From Paramecium sonneborni (Eukaryota; Ciliophora; Oligohymenophorea; Peniculida; Parameciidae), in NCBI GenBank assembly GCA_905182985.1, contig CAJJDN010000071.1:418059-482058 (forward strand): a DNA stretch of 64,000 bases, given 5' to 3'. Each line of letters opens with the position of its first letter. Position 1 is the stretch's first letter. A program made the translations under genes and the position numbers. Of this stretch, positions 12,539-23,637 are shown piece after piece. The notes under the pieces are model-generated. The model had not been told where the DNA came from and did not search any database. It was given only the letters and a program-made list of their open reading frames with translations.

Positions 12539-13791
12539 CATATTCGAGCAAGACAATAGATATAATTATATAATAATATTTAAAAAATAGACTTATAAGG
12601 TATAATAATATCTTGATTTTTATTATAATCAACTTGATAATGTTTCCAAATTTGAAAAGTCATAAAATAATTGAAATCAGGAACTATATCAATTAATTAT
12701 TCAAATGATCCATTTGAAATCAAAAATTAATCTAACCTCTAAAAATGAAAATTTAATTAAAAAATAATAGCATTAAGAATTAAAAGAATAATAAATATCT
12801 AATATTGTGCAAAATGATTTAGAAATGCAATTTCTCTATCATTAATAATAATATTTAAAATTAAAAAATAAAAGCCAATGTCAAATAATTACTTTAATAC
12901 ATGAAAAATTTAATTAATGAAATTTATTATAAATTTTAAAGAGAGAAATTTCAAAAAAAGTATAAAGAATTATTTCACAATATTATTTAATTTAAGCTTT
13001 AAGTTAGGATTATGCTAACTAAATAATAAATGAATCTATATCAAAAAAACTAATATAAAATTACAATATAATTTTGATATCATTAACTAAGGATATCCTG
13101 TATAATATATTTTTTAATTATTTTAATTTAAGAAGACAAGCTTAAACTATATTTTGATTATTATATTACCATATTAGAATCAAAAATATAAAATTAATAC
13201 TTAAATTATAATATATGAAGAATCTTTGTAAATTATCATATATAACATTAAAAGTTAGAATTGTTATTTATTTGTTGTAATAACATATTATTCTTGAATT
13301 ATTCTTGATTTAAGTTTATTAATAAGGAATAAAGAAGATTACCTAATCATTGTTAGTCATCTTACGCATTAAAAACGACTTAAGGAATTTTTGAATATAA
13401 TTTCTAAAAATTATATTATAATCATTAATTTAACATGAAAAATTTAAAACTGACAAACTATGAAGAATTCAAAACAACCTATCTAGGAAATGATAAAATA
13501 AAAGTGTTCAAGTATTTTTACTAATACAATAATTGTTTTGGTTATATTTCCTAAGAAGATATGGAAGATTGTAGAAATGCTGAACTTTTAGAAAAGGCGC
13601 GTACATATGGTGCTTTTATAAGTATGAATTGTTTGATGTTGACATTGGATAAGACATTATTAAGAAGAAGTTCATTCAGGATGTCGAAGTTCTTATTTTA
13701 ATATGGAGTTCTGCCATTGATGTCATTTAAAATAACAAAAAACTATTTCTGTAGAGATGTAGAGTAGACATTTCATGACATGGCTGAGAAA
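12539..13791. repeat. Long direct repeat A, copy 2
   Basis: Second copy of repeat A. It continues into unique sequence after 13791 and so completes the ORF that copy 1 cuts off at the N. Confidence 0.9.
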
Positions 13792-13920
13792 TATTAATTT
13801 AGTTTAGACAAATTTCATGAAAGTATGGAATTGATGGCTCGTGCGGTGGAGGCGAATCGTTATGATGAATTTTTAGAAAAGGGAGTTGATTTTGATTGGA
13901 GAACAATAAAGAATGAGTGA
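13435..13920 (+). CDS. Unknown protein, 161 aa
   Basis: A complete ORF from ATG to TGA (162 codons including stop, no intron) with ordinary amino-acid composition, less AT-rich than its flanks, which argues that it is real. It starts MKNLKLTNYEEF and ends DWRTIKNE. It is mostly helical in character, with one moderately hydrophobic stretch around SKFLFQYGVLPLMSF (near residues 84-98) and several Cys. I do not recognise a family. The downstream neighbour is the helicase remnant. Confidence 0.6.
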
Positions 13921-14007
13921 ATGTTATTATATACACTTCTCTCAATAATTATGACAACTTAAAATTAATGATCTGAATCAAACCTAGAGACAATATTTCA
14001 AAAAGTA

Positions 14008-15003
14008 ATGGTAGAAGAGTTTAAGTTTAATTACTTAATGCCATTATAAAATGCCTCTATTCCTCATTTTTATTAAAATTTATGATGTGAATGTAAAAGC
14101 ACAAACAGAATCTGGTAAAACATTAACATTTTTGGTTCCTTTATTCAATCAATTTTAAAAATAGAAATATTAAGATCATCAGTTGTTTGGTTTGATATTA
14201 TCACCTACTAGAGAATTGCCATAATAAATTTATGATTTAGTAAAAGAAGTTTAATGTTGTAAATTAAGCAAAGATTGCATTTGTAATAGATGGAACTTCA
14301 AATGAACCTGATGTTAAATATTTAAATAATAAAGGATATAATATATTTATAGCTACACATTGCAAATTATAATAATTATTGAATATAAGTGAATTATAAA
14401 TAAATGTTAAAACTTTACAATATTTAATCTTTGATGAAGCGGATAGACTAATTAGTAATCAATACTAATATGATGTTAGATTTATTTTATCTAAATTTCT
14501 TAAATAGACAAGAACTGGTTTATTTTCAGCTACTTAATCATCTGCGTAAATTTATGATTTAATGAAATTATGTTTTAGAAATCCAGTATATGTTAAATTT
14601 AATGCTAATAAGACTATGTAGATTAGTTGATGTCATTGAAAAGAAATATCAAAATAACAAGAGTATTATACTTGTAGTTCTGTTACTTATTATAGTATTA
14701 TCTTTAAATAATTATTTCCTGATTGTAAATTATAAAGTATTATTCAATAAATGGCTTAATAGAAAAGATAAATGGTAATTTAAAATTACAAATAGTGAAC
14801 TGATGTATTGGCTAGAGGACTTGATTTTGATGATATTTCTTTAGTTATTTAATTGATCCTTCTTTAGTTATTTAATTGATCCATCTTAAGTACCTTGTTT
14901 CTTTATTAATTGATAAGGTAGAACAGCAAGATAAGGTAAAGATGAAAAAGCTATATTATTACTTGAATAACATGAAAAAGGATTTATATAGTTTTTAGCA
15001 TGA
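14008..15003 (+). pseudogene. Broken DEAD-box RNA helicase, Spb4/DDX55-like (copy 1)
   Basis: Helicase motifs occur in the right order but in different frames. An N-terminal FKFNYLMPLQNASIP (Q-motif region) is followed, one frame over, by motif I AQTESGKT and motif Ia PTREL. After another shift comes motif II FDEADRL and motif III FSATQ. Then in a further frame is the C-terminal lobe with TDVLARGLDF (motif V) and QQGRTARQGK (motif VI). At least three frame changes occur without plausible intron borders. A TGA lies between the KRQMVIQNYKQ stretch and TDVLARGLDF, where roughly 15 residues also seem missing. The family (60S biogenesis helicases) is inferred from the FIKIYDVNVKAQ and C-terminal pattern. 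Repeated breaks indicate a decayed gene, although low-quality contig-end sequence could contribute. It is duplicated by repeat B. Confidence 0.75.
14838..14882 (+). repeat. 22-nt tandem duplication inside helicase remnant
   Basis: A 22-nt unit beginning TCTTTAGTTATTTAATTGAT is present twice, one base apart (period 23), directly after helicase motif V. It duplicates the ISLVIQLDP-like stretch and shifts the frame, and so is one of the lesions in the pseudogene. The same pair recurs at 16221-16265 in repeat B copy 2. Confidence 0.8.
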
Positions 15004-15276
15004 ATTTGTCAATTTTGATAATTAAAATATAATTTTTTAGATATTGAACATAAATTATAAATATTGTTTTAGTTCAATTAATTAAATATAGGTTAAATAG
15101 CATATTCATCTTTTCTTTTAAGCATTCCGAGAATTAAAGAAATATTAAGTAAAAAAATAAATAGATCCATACTTGTTTTAGATTAAAATCAAGATAAATA
15201 ATATTTATTAAATAGAGAGAGTAAAGATAAGAAATTTTAAATAATTAAAGTATATATAAATAATTAAAGTATATAA

Positions 15277-15415
15277 ATGTTGAATAGATAAATAAAATCT
15301 AAGAAAGTAAAAAATCTGATTAAAAAATTCGATGCAGAAGATGAAGATGAGCATCAAGAAGAACATGAAAGTCAATAAGAAGAAATATAATAATAGACGA
15401 AACAATCATTAAAAT
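15277..15415 (+). CDS. Rrp15 5' end, truncated duplicate copy
   Basis: The first 46 codons of the Rrp15 frame at 16660, cut by the N at 15416. Treated as an assembly duplicate. Confidence 0.5.
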
Positions 15416-15416
15416 N

Positions 15417-16386
15417 CTTAATGCCATTATAAAATGCCTCTATTCCTCATTTTTATTAAAATTTATGATGTGAATGTAAAAGCACAAACAGAATCTGGTA
15501 AAACATTAACATTTTTGGTTCCTTTATTCAATCAATTTTAAAAATAGAAATATTAAGATCATCAGTTGTTTGGTTTGATATTATCACCTACTAGAGAATT
15601 GCCATAATAAATTTATGATTTAGTAAAAGAAGTTTAATGTTGTAAATTAAGCAAAGATTGCATTTGTAATAGATGGAACTTCAAATGAACCTGATGTTAA
15701 ATATTTAAATAATAAAGGATATAATATATTTATAGCTACACATTGCAAATTATAATAATTATTGAATATAAGTGAATTATAAATAAATGTTAAAACTTTA
15801 CAATATTTAATCTTTGATGAAGCGGATAGACTAATTAGTAATCAATACTAATATGATGTTAGATTTATTTTATCTAAATTTCTTAAATAGACAAGAACTG
15901 GTTTATTTTCAGCTACTTAATCATCTGCGTAAATTTATGATTTAATGAAATTATGTTTTAGAAATCCAGTATATGTTAAATTTAATGCTAATAAGACTAT
16001 GTAGATTAGTTGATGTCATTGAAAAGAAATATCAAAATAACAAGAGTATTATACTTGTAGTTCTGTTACTTATTATAGTATTATCTTTAAATAATTATTT
16101 CCTGATTGTAAATTATAAAGTATTATTCAATAAATGGCTTAATAGAAAAGATAAATGGTAATTTAAAATTACAAATAGTGAACTGATGTATTGGCTAGAG
16201 GACTTGATTTTGATGATATTTCTTTAGTTATTTAATTGATCCTTCTTTAGTTATTTAATTGATCCATCTTAAGTACCTTGTTTCTTTATTAATTGATAAG
16301 GTAGAACAGCAAGATAAGGTAAAGATGAAAAAGCTATATTATTACTTGAATAACATGAAAAAGGATTTATATAGTTTTTAGCATGA
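15417..16386 (+). pseudogene. Broken DEAD-box helicase, Spb4/DDX55-like (copy 2)
   Basis: The same remnant as 14008-15003, minus its first codons, carried by the second copy of repeat B. It has the same frame breaks, as expected if both are one genomic locus. Between its end and Rrp15 (16387-16659) nothing is recognised. Confidence 0.7.
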
Positions 16387-16798
16387 ATTTGTCAATTTTG
16401 ATAATTAAAATATAATTTTTTAGATATTGAACATAAATTATAAATATTGTTTTAGTTCAATTAATTAAATATAGGTTAAATAGCATATTCATCTTTTCTT
16501 TTAAGCATTCCGAGAATTAAAGAAATATTAAGTAAAAAAATAAATAGATCCATACTTGTTTTAGATTAAAATCAAGATAAATAATATTTATTAAATAGAG
16601 AGAGTAAAGATAAGAAATTTTAAATAATTAAAGTATATATAAATAATTAAAGTATATAAATGTTGAATAGATAAATAAAATCTAAGAAAGTAAAAAATCT
16701 GATTAAAAAATTCGATGCAGAAGATGAAGATGAGCATCAAGAAGAACATGAAAGTCAATAAGAAGAAATATAATAATAGACGAAACAATCATTAAAAT
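15417..16798. repeat. Long direct repeat B, copy 2
   Basis: Second copy of repeat B, continuing into unique sequence that completes Rrp15. Confidence 0.9.
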
Positions 16799-17099
16799 AA
16801 TTGTTATCTGGAGTGATAAAAAGAGATGTAAAAAGTGAGAAAGCAATTATGGCAGATAAATAGAAGATTTTAAATGAACTTACAAGTGAAAAACAAAAAT
16901 AAAAAGAAATAGGAATAAAGAAGAACATTAAAAAGTTAGATAAATGTAAAATAATAGGGCTGTAGTCGAAAAAGGACACATTGATCCAAGAGTATCAACT
17001 AATAGAGATTAAGAAAGAGAGTTAAAAGTAATTGCAGCTAAGGGTTTAGTAAAAGTGTTCAATGTACTTGCAGAAATGAGATAAAAGCAAAATGAATGA
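16660..17099 (+). CDS. Ribosomal RNA-processing protein 15 (RRP15), about 146 aa, one apparent frameshift
   Basis: Pre-60S assembly factor. The N-terminal half is charged and Gln-rich (DAEDEDEHQEEHES); the conserved C-terminus reads IDPRVSTNRDQERELKVIAA, then KGLVKVFNVLAEMRQKQNE, matching the family's ER-x-L-x-x-IA-T/A-x-GVV-x-LFNAV ending. The two halves are one base out of frame at about 16940-16948, within GATAAATGTAAAATAATAGG. The 440-bp length is one short of a multiple of three, so a single missing base, most simply an A in the AAA before TG, would restore it. A 12-nt GT...AG there is too short for an intron. It is either a sequencing error in a homopolymer or early decay. The ATG lies at 16660, about 0.27 kb past the helicase remnant. 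Confidence 0.7.
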
Positions 17100-17202
17100 A
17101 TTGTGGTGGAATTTGTTTCTATGTATTTAATTAAGTGAATGTATTTATTAATTAATCATTTACTTCTAATAGTTAATTAATATATAAATATATATATAAT
17201 AT

Positions 17203-18107
17203 TCACTTATAGAAAGTCTTTTTCTTAATGTCTGGCATCTTCTCTATAATTTTGTTCCTTTAATAAGTTACAATTTGAGGACCTTAATAAGTTTGGTTGA
17301 AGGATGGCTCAAAGTTATTATTCTTAAATTAGCTATTTGCTCTGGTCGAATTCTAGGTTATTGAATTTTACTTTGGCTCTTGACTACCAACTTTAGCAGA
17401 CTGGTACAACATTCTTTGCTTCTAGAACTATTTTTATGGTGTTGAATAACCACTATTGAATGTTGGATTACCTTGCACAGGTTTTAATAGGAGCTTTGCT
17501 TTCTATTCCAAATACTAAATACTGAATTACTCATGCTTATCCATTGGAATTTCTTAAGGCTTTTTTTATGTCTATTTAATTGGAATGTCAATTGCTTAAG
17601 GTTCTTTCAATTTTAATTGTTTGAGATCCTTTTCATAATTTCTTAATTATCTTTAAAACCCATAATTTGGAAAAACTACACTTCTACGCTTTCTAACATA
17701 AGTGAACGCTTCTTAAAAATTTAACCCTGTAGTTTTCATTATGTAAGCTATAACTGCTGAAGCTGATCTTGAAACTCCTGCTGCACAATGGACTAATACA
17801 CCTCCTCTTTTTAATCCTTCACCAATCTAATGACAAGTATCCCCAAAAAGTCTCGCAATATTAGCTGATTCTATATCTAGTATGTGATACACCTTCAATT
17901 ATTTATATATTTTACTTTATGAACTATTCCCCCTTCAGGATAAGACACATTTAATCCTGCAGCAACTGTTAATACTGTCTTTATTCCTCTCCCATCTAAC
18001 AAATTTCTATCATATGCTGCAGTACAATCTCCCAACCATAAAATATTGCCATTTTCTTCTAAGATCTAATTCATTGATTAATACATTGGATCAAACATAC
18101 GAAACAT
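17203..18107 (-). CDS. Dual-specificity protein phosphatase, 293 aa
   Basis: Cys-based phosphatase acting on pSer/pThr/pTyr. One 23-nt intron (17893-17915) is removed. The catalytic domain spans roughly residues 10-150: NILWLGDCTAAYDRNLL (strand 1), IDIESANI, then the P-loop VHCAAGVSRSASAV with nucleophile Cys100 and Arg106, and KRRSVVFPNYGFQRQL, the usual DSP C-terminal helix. The general-acid Asp is probably in HILDIESANI. The remaining 140 residues are a Lys/Gln/Asn-rich tail without recognisable domain, ending IKKKTFYK. No TM segment, so cytosolic. It ends about 100 bp from Rrp15 (convergent). Confidence 0.92.
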
Positions 18108-19116
18108 TTTAATAATTATTATTTATTATTTAATATCAAATTTAAAATTTATACTATCACTTTCTTAATCTATTTCTCTATCCTAATTTTATTATTCAAA
18201 TATATTATTCCTGTATTACATTCTTTTTACTTCCTATTTATAATTAATTTTGTTTGTTTTAATTTAAGATGGCTATTATTTCCTAATGTATTTCTTTATA
18301 GAGAATGGTAAGCAGAGATCCCTCAATATAAAATTACTATCATAAAGACATATTTATTTAGATCTAGAATAAATGTCCCTCTTCTCAATAGTAATTGTTA
18401 TTAGACCTTAGAATTATAATATTAGATGTCTTTATAAACTCAAAATGCCACATTTTTTTTGTAAAATTTTTAATTTTATTACTTATTCAAATGTTATTTT
18501 TTGTTAACTTATAAATTATTATTTATTATTAGTAATTGTTATTAATTGTTATTACTCATAAATAATTCCAAAAAAGTTTTATTTACTAAATTAATCTTTC
18601 TATTCATATTGTTATTTTTAAAGAAAATATTGTAAAAAATCTCTCATAATTAAATGATTTATTTAGAAATATAATTATAAATTTATTTTGCTCATCATTT
18701 TTGGATATCTGGAGATTTAGTAATTCACTATTTGTGATACAAATTTTTTATCAGATTGTTTTTATCTGAAACTTACAAAATATCAATTCTACTGAGATAA
18801 TTAATCTTCTTGATAATGAATATTTGATTCTATTATTTAAATTTTAAAAACTCACTTATAAATTTTTAATATCATCTTTATAGAGTATCTTTAAAGAGAA
18901 AATACAAACTCAAAAAATTAATCATCCTCTTACAACAATTTTATATTTTGATCAGGATGTATTAGGGTGAGATGGAATCTTTGTAGATTTATAATTAGTT
19001 TAGTAATAAATAATTATCTATTTTTAACCAGTTTAGATTGTGTAATTTTATTAGGTCTCAACAATTAGTACTCATAATTTAACAATAAAATTTATATTGA
19101 AAGTATAAATCTAAAA
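18108..19116. other. Gene-poor kilobase between phosphatase and receptor-PIP kinase
   Basis: AT-rich. Under the ciliate code an open frame runs 18269-18769 (+, 166 codons, starting MAIISQCISLQRM), but it is dominated by Ile/Leu/Phe and low-complexity AT and has no homologue that I know. I regard it as probably spurious. It acts as 5' flank of the dual-specificity phosphatase and 3' flank of the receptor-kinase. Confidence 0.3.
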
Positions 19117-21349
19117 TCATTCAAGTTTAGTGATTCTTCTAATAAATTATTAAAATCTATTAGCATATATTTTAGGATCTTGTGAACTAGTATCTAAGTT
19201 TTAATTAAGTTTGATAATTTTTTTTGTGTATTTTTCAAATTATTTCTACACATTATATTCTTACAAATAATCAATGATTCCAATATGATATCTATATCTA
19301 ATATCATCACACATAAAAATATGTGCTTAATTTTTAAGAATAAGATTTTAATTTTATTCATTAAGAATCTTAAAAACAATTAAGGAATAATCAATTAGTC
19401 CTTGAGACTTAAAAAAATTGGAATCTTTAATAGCATTTTCTTCAATAAAATTAGCATCTTCTTGAGAAATATATAAATATTTTTCAATATTCAAGAAATC
19501 TAAGTCTTTGAGTACAACTTTCTATAAATTAGTGTCTTTTTTTGCTACTTCTCGATCATAACTAGACCCTTTTAGATCATAAATTCTAAATGTGTTTGAA
19601 GTTTTTGCAATATTTCTCATTACAATAATGTTAATATTTTTTTGATTTTCTTATTCAAAGGTATAAACTCCATAAATTTTAGCAATTAATGTATTAGGAT
19701 TGGATAAAATGTATTAAAAATAATTTTTGAGCATAGAAAGAATAATTTTTAATTCTTATTAAGTAACTGTCTTAATAATTAATTAATTATCTTGAGAATA
19801 GAAGAAAAACTATCCTGATTTACCACCTTCATTTTTACTAGCATTAGTGATTTTCTCAAAATTATTATTTATATTGAGAGATTCATAAATATTCAATTTA
19901 TCATTTTCTCTATTCATAATAGCATGAAATATGATAGGAGTATATGAAACTACTTTGATTTATGGATAATCTTCAACCAAAGAGATAAATTCTTGACATA
20001 AATTATAAGGCATTGTTGTAATTATTTAATCATTAATAAATTTATAAATCTTTTTTTCCTCATATATATTATCAGATTTTTGATTTACTATTTCAATATC
20101 CAATAAATTATATTTAGAATATTAATCAATTTATAATCCTGCAATCATTTTACACATAATTTAACCTCTTTTTTTATTTTAGAGTACGTTAACAAAAGGA
20201 TTGTCATCTGTTTATTATCTATCTCTATTTATGATTAATTCAGATTATCTTATTTAAGAAATACCACTAGTTAAAAGACTAAGATCTTAATCAACACTAC
20301 TGTTATGTTTAGATAATTCTAGTTCATTCTCTTCAATGATTTATTTTTATTTCTTTTTATATCCAAACATTTTTAATAATATTCTTTTGGTATAAGGATC
20401 ATTAATTCTAATAATGGGTAAAAGTATTAGTATCATCATATCAAAAAATGCTGCTGCACTATACATGGTATTTAATTTCAAGTCCCATTGATATGTACAA
20501 CTTAAACTAGCTAACAATTCAACTAATTATGCTGAAAATATTAAAATAAGATAAGTTAAAAAATAAATGATACTAAATTTAAGAAATTTTTATGCTCTTT
20601 CTTTATATTAGTTTGGGATATTCTTTCTGATATAATAAATTGAATATCCACCTATTGCAATGTAAATTAATATTGTCAGAGTATATCCTAAGGTTATAAC
20701 ATAACTATGTAAATTATTAAATGTACTCTGCCAATAATGATGTCACTATCGAACATTTTCCATCAACGTTTTTGCCTGTTAAATTCAAAGAAAATACAAT
20801 AACACATGTTATTAATGTTAATATTATAACTCCTAAATGTATTAACCATTGAATGTTATTTTTAGCTTTGAAACTTGTTTTTACTTATCTTGTAAGAAAA
20901 TAGAAAAAAGCCAATATATAAAAATATTATCCCAAATCTAAATGAAAAGTAAGTAAATTATTAATACGTGAAATCAATGTTAATGCTGCAGTAAATGAAC
21001 ATTCTAATGAATTGTTTGCTAATGGTATTTTTTCGTAAGAGGAAATTGCAGATATATACCATTATATAGCCATAAGGATTTCAAATATGAAACTACCCAA
21101 AAAAATATCCCCTGGACTTTACCTTAATTAACTTTTATATAAGAAGATAACTATTAGAAAAGTGTCCAGGATTAAGGATATTGAGCAGCCAATCATATAA
21201 AACCAAATACTAATTTAATTTTGCAATATTTAACTTAAAATATCCTCTATGATTCATGATTTATAAATTATACCTTGGATAGATTTTGAAGAAGCTGAAA
21301 TTTTGAAGATTTCATAACAAATTTGATTGGTAATAAATGTTTTACTCAT
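19117..21349 (-). CDS. Seven-TM receptor fused to phosphatidylinositol-phosphate kinase (GPCR-PIPK), 727 aa
   Basis: Introns 21247-21273 (27 nt) and 20705-20726 (22 nt) are removed. Residues about 40-300 form a chain of hydrophobic segments (for example FYMIGCSISLILDTFLIVIF, YILAFFYFL, HLGVIILTLITCVIVF, YTLTILIYIAIGGY, FSIIYFLTYLILIF), consistent with seven TM helices. The last is followed by a basic juxtamembrane stretch (GYKKKQKQ). The C-terminal part of about 330 residues is a PIP kinase: GGKSGQFFFYSQDNQLIIKT (glycine-rich loop and catalytic Lys), YFQYILSNPNTLIAKIYGVY, RIYDLKGSSYDRE, KDLDFL, GLIDYSLIV (DYSL catalytic motif), IGIIDYLQEYNVQK (IID metal-binding motif) and YANRFQQFI. This architecture is known from Dictyostelium RpkA and oomycete GPCR-PIPKs. 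It probably links an external signal to PIP2 synthesis at a membrane. It starts 29 bp from the divergent mS29 ATG. Confidence 0.9.
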
Positions 21350-21378
21350 TACTTATATTAATAAAATAAATTTTAGTT
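21350..21378. promoter_or_regulatory. 29-bp divergent promoter spacer
   Basis: Only 29 bp lie between the start codons of the receptor-PIP kinase (-) and mS29 (+), almost entirely A/T. Promoter and both 5' UTRs must be minimal or overlap coding sequence. Confidence 0.5.
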
Positions 21379-23534
21379 ATGAAGGTAAGTATTATGATTA
21401 TAATAATTTTAGTTAGCTGCATCTGAAGCATTCAGGAAACTAAAATTGAAACATTATTAATAAGCTAAAGTAACTACAACCAAATTTTATTAAACAAAAC
21501 CATTTTTTTCAATGCCTGAATAAATTGAAAAGGAATCTGGTGTTTTAGCACCAAAGAGAGTTAATTAAGTTGATTTATTCAAAAGATATACTTATGAAGT
21601 ATTACCTGCACTTGAATAATCAGTAGAATTAGATTTGCTAGAGAAAGTATTTTAAAAAGTAGATCCTGTGGTAAGAGAATCAATTACATAAGTAAATACA
21701 AAAAAAATAAATTTAATTAGGCATATATAAGAAAATAAGTAGAATAATTAGCATAATAACCAGACCCATCTACAATCAAAGATTTAGAAGATAATACTAA
21801 AAGTAGTATGCCTAGAGAAAGAGCAAAGTTATTTTTATAAAACTGGTTAGATTTAAATCCAATTTAAATAGGAAAATGGATTCCTTTAAATTATGATTTA
21901 TTTAAAAAGACATTTAAGTTTTTATCTCCAGGAGATTTCTAAAAAAATCTAATTGAATTATCTAAGAATTTCTCACTTATGATGACACTTGAAGGTTTTA
22001 AAACAATGGATTATGTGGATTCAAGTAAAAGAATACCATAAATATTTAAATATTAAAAATTATCTAAGGATAATTTCAATAAAGAAGGTTTTTTTATAGT
22101 AATGTTTAATGTTTTGAAAGGTGATTTTAATGATCAACTAAAAAAACATAGAAATAATGAAATATTTTAAAGAATATTTGCTACAAGCGTAAATTTTGAT
22201 GCTTTATTAACAGTGATTTTAAGTCATTGGGAATTAGTTTAATAATTGAGAACTATGGAGTAGAGAAAAGAATTCTTTAAATCTTTAGTGGATTAATTAT
22301 TGGAAAAAATAGATAAAGAACAACCAAATGCATCAATGCCTGAATTATTATTTTCAACAGTAAAAACATTACAATTTAAAGACTTTACTTTAGATTTAAC
22401 AAAATATGTAAATAATCCTTTTCCAGTTCCTTAAACTTTGATAGATAACAGATTTGGAGTATATATAAAATATAGAAAATTAGGAATAATATTATGGCTA
22501 TTCAAGTAATTTACTATTTTATGGAGATCATGGTGCAGGTAAATCTGGAGTATTAATGTAAGCAATAATGTTTGCTTAATAAACCGGATGGATAGTAGCA
22601 GTAGTTCCATCTGGATATAAGTAATTAATTATAATTAAATATAATAGTTGGACATCATTAAAATATGAAGCTAAAAGACATCCTAAGACAGGATTATATA
22701 TGTAACCAAAAGCAGCTTAAGAATGGTTGGAATAATTTAAAGAAGCTAATTAAGAACATTTAAAAACCTTTTTAGTTGATTTAAGTCTTTATGGTAAATT
22801 TAATTTGAGTGGTGTTCATGATGATGATCCTGATCCTTGTCCTAATTTATATGATAAAAGAAGAGAATATCATTTTAAAGATTTTGAATAATTTATTAAT
22901 AAAGAAGAAAAAGATTTTGAAGAAGCATAAGATTAAATCATGTCTGCAAGAATTACATTAAAAATACCTAAACCATAATATTTATCAGAAATTATTGATT
23001 ATGGTATATCTAATGCTCATTATGCTACTAATGCAGTCTATGAAGTCATGGAATAACTTTATAACACTGATAAATATAAAGTTTTAGTTGCTGTTGATGG
23101 AATTAACTGGTTCTATAGACCATCATAGCTACCATCTTTTCGTTATGAATCTGATAAAAATCTTAGGGTAATTCTTTCTTATTTAATATTTCTAGGGATA
23201 TGTACCACCATATCATATGTCATTACCTCGATTATTTATGCATTTTGATGGCCATAAAATTAAAAATGGTACAAAAATAACAGCTTCTTCTATTTATAAA
23301 TTGTTTTAACATGATTTCTAACCTAAACATATACTCCTACCATAAAAATATGGTATAAAATTAAATGGAGCTCCTCTGGATATGTTTAGGTCATTTTGTG
23401 AATATGGTATTTAAACTGGTATGTGGAAATGCGATGAGTTCTCATAAAGCACTATGGAACAATTTTGGATGGAAACTTAAGGAAATTATTTTGAAACGAT
23501 TAAATGCATGAAAGTCCATTGGAGAGATATTTGA
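21379..23534 (+). CDS. Mitochondrial small-subunit ribosomal protein mS29 (DAP3), 672 aa
   Basis: GTP-binding protein of the mitoribosomal small-subunit head. Five introns are removed: 21385-21412, 21692-21720, 22459-22483, 22621-22647 and 23168-23195 (25-29 nt). The first exon is only ATG AAG. The N-terminal part of about 330 residues is poorly conserved. The P-loop is FYGDHGAGKSGVLM near residue 355, followed by GWIVAVVPSGYNW, the AQEWLEQFKEANQEHLKTF segment typical of DAP3, and the Walker B-like VLVAVDGINWFYRPS. The protein is about 270 residues longer than the animal orthologue, mainly at the N-terminus, as is common for ciliate mitoribosomal proteins. A mitochondrial presequence is plausible from the basic start (LAASEAFRKLKLKH). 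Confidence 0.88.
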
Positions 23535-23637
23535 AAATGTTAAATATTTTTAATAATTTAAGAATAACAGAAGTTTAAACCTATTATTAAAACATAATAT
23601 ATATATATATATATGCATATAATCGATATTAATCATT

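Larger units (their letters stand above)
14034..15415. repeat. Long direct repeat B, copy 1 (probably unmerged contig end)
   Basis: This 1382-bp segment recurs at 15417-16798 with constant offset 1383, the copies separated by a single N at 15416. It holds most of the helicase remnant and the first codons of Rrp15. Same interpretation as repeat A. Confidence 0.9.

Noticed and set aside
11285..13791. Recent tandem duplication or mobile element
   Set aside because: No terminal repeats or target-site duplications, and the junction is an N; an assembly overlap explains it better.
14590..14778. 62-aa ORF with a long hydrophobic run (and its twin at 15973)
   Set aside because: It looks like a small membrane protein but is the wrong frame of the helicase C-terminal lobe; another frame reads recognisable helicase sequence.
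15208..15405. 65-aa minus-strand hydrophobic ORF (twin at 16591)
   Set aside because: Antisense of the Lys/Gln-rich start of Rrp15; hydrophobicity follows from reverse-complementing A-rich codons.
18269..18769. 166-codon plus-strand ORF between DSP and GPCR-PIPK
   Set aside because: Open frames of this size arise by chance when TGA is the only stop; composition is low-complexity and no family is recognised.
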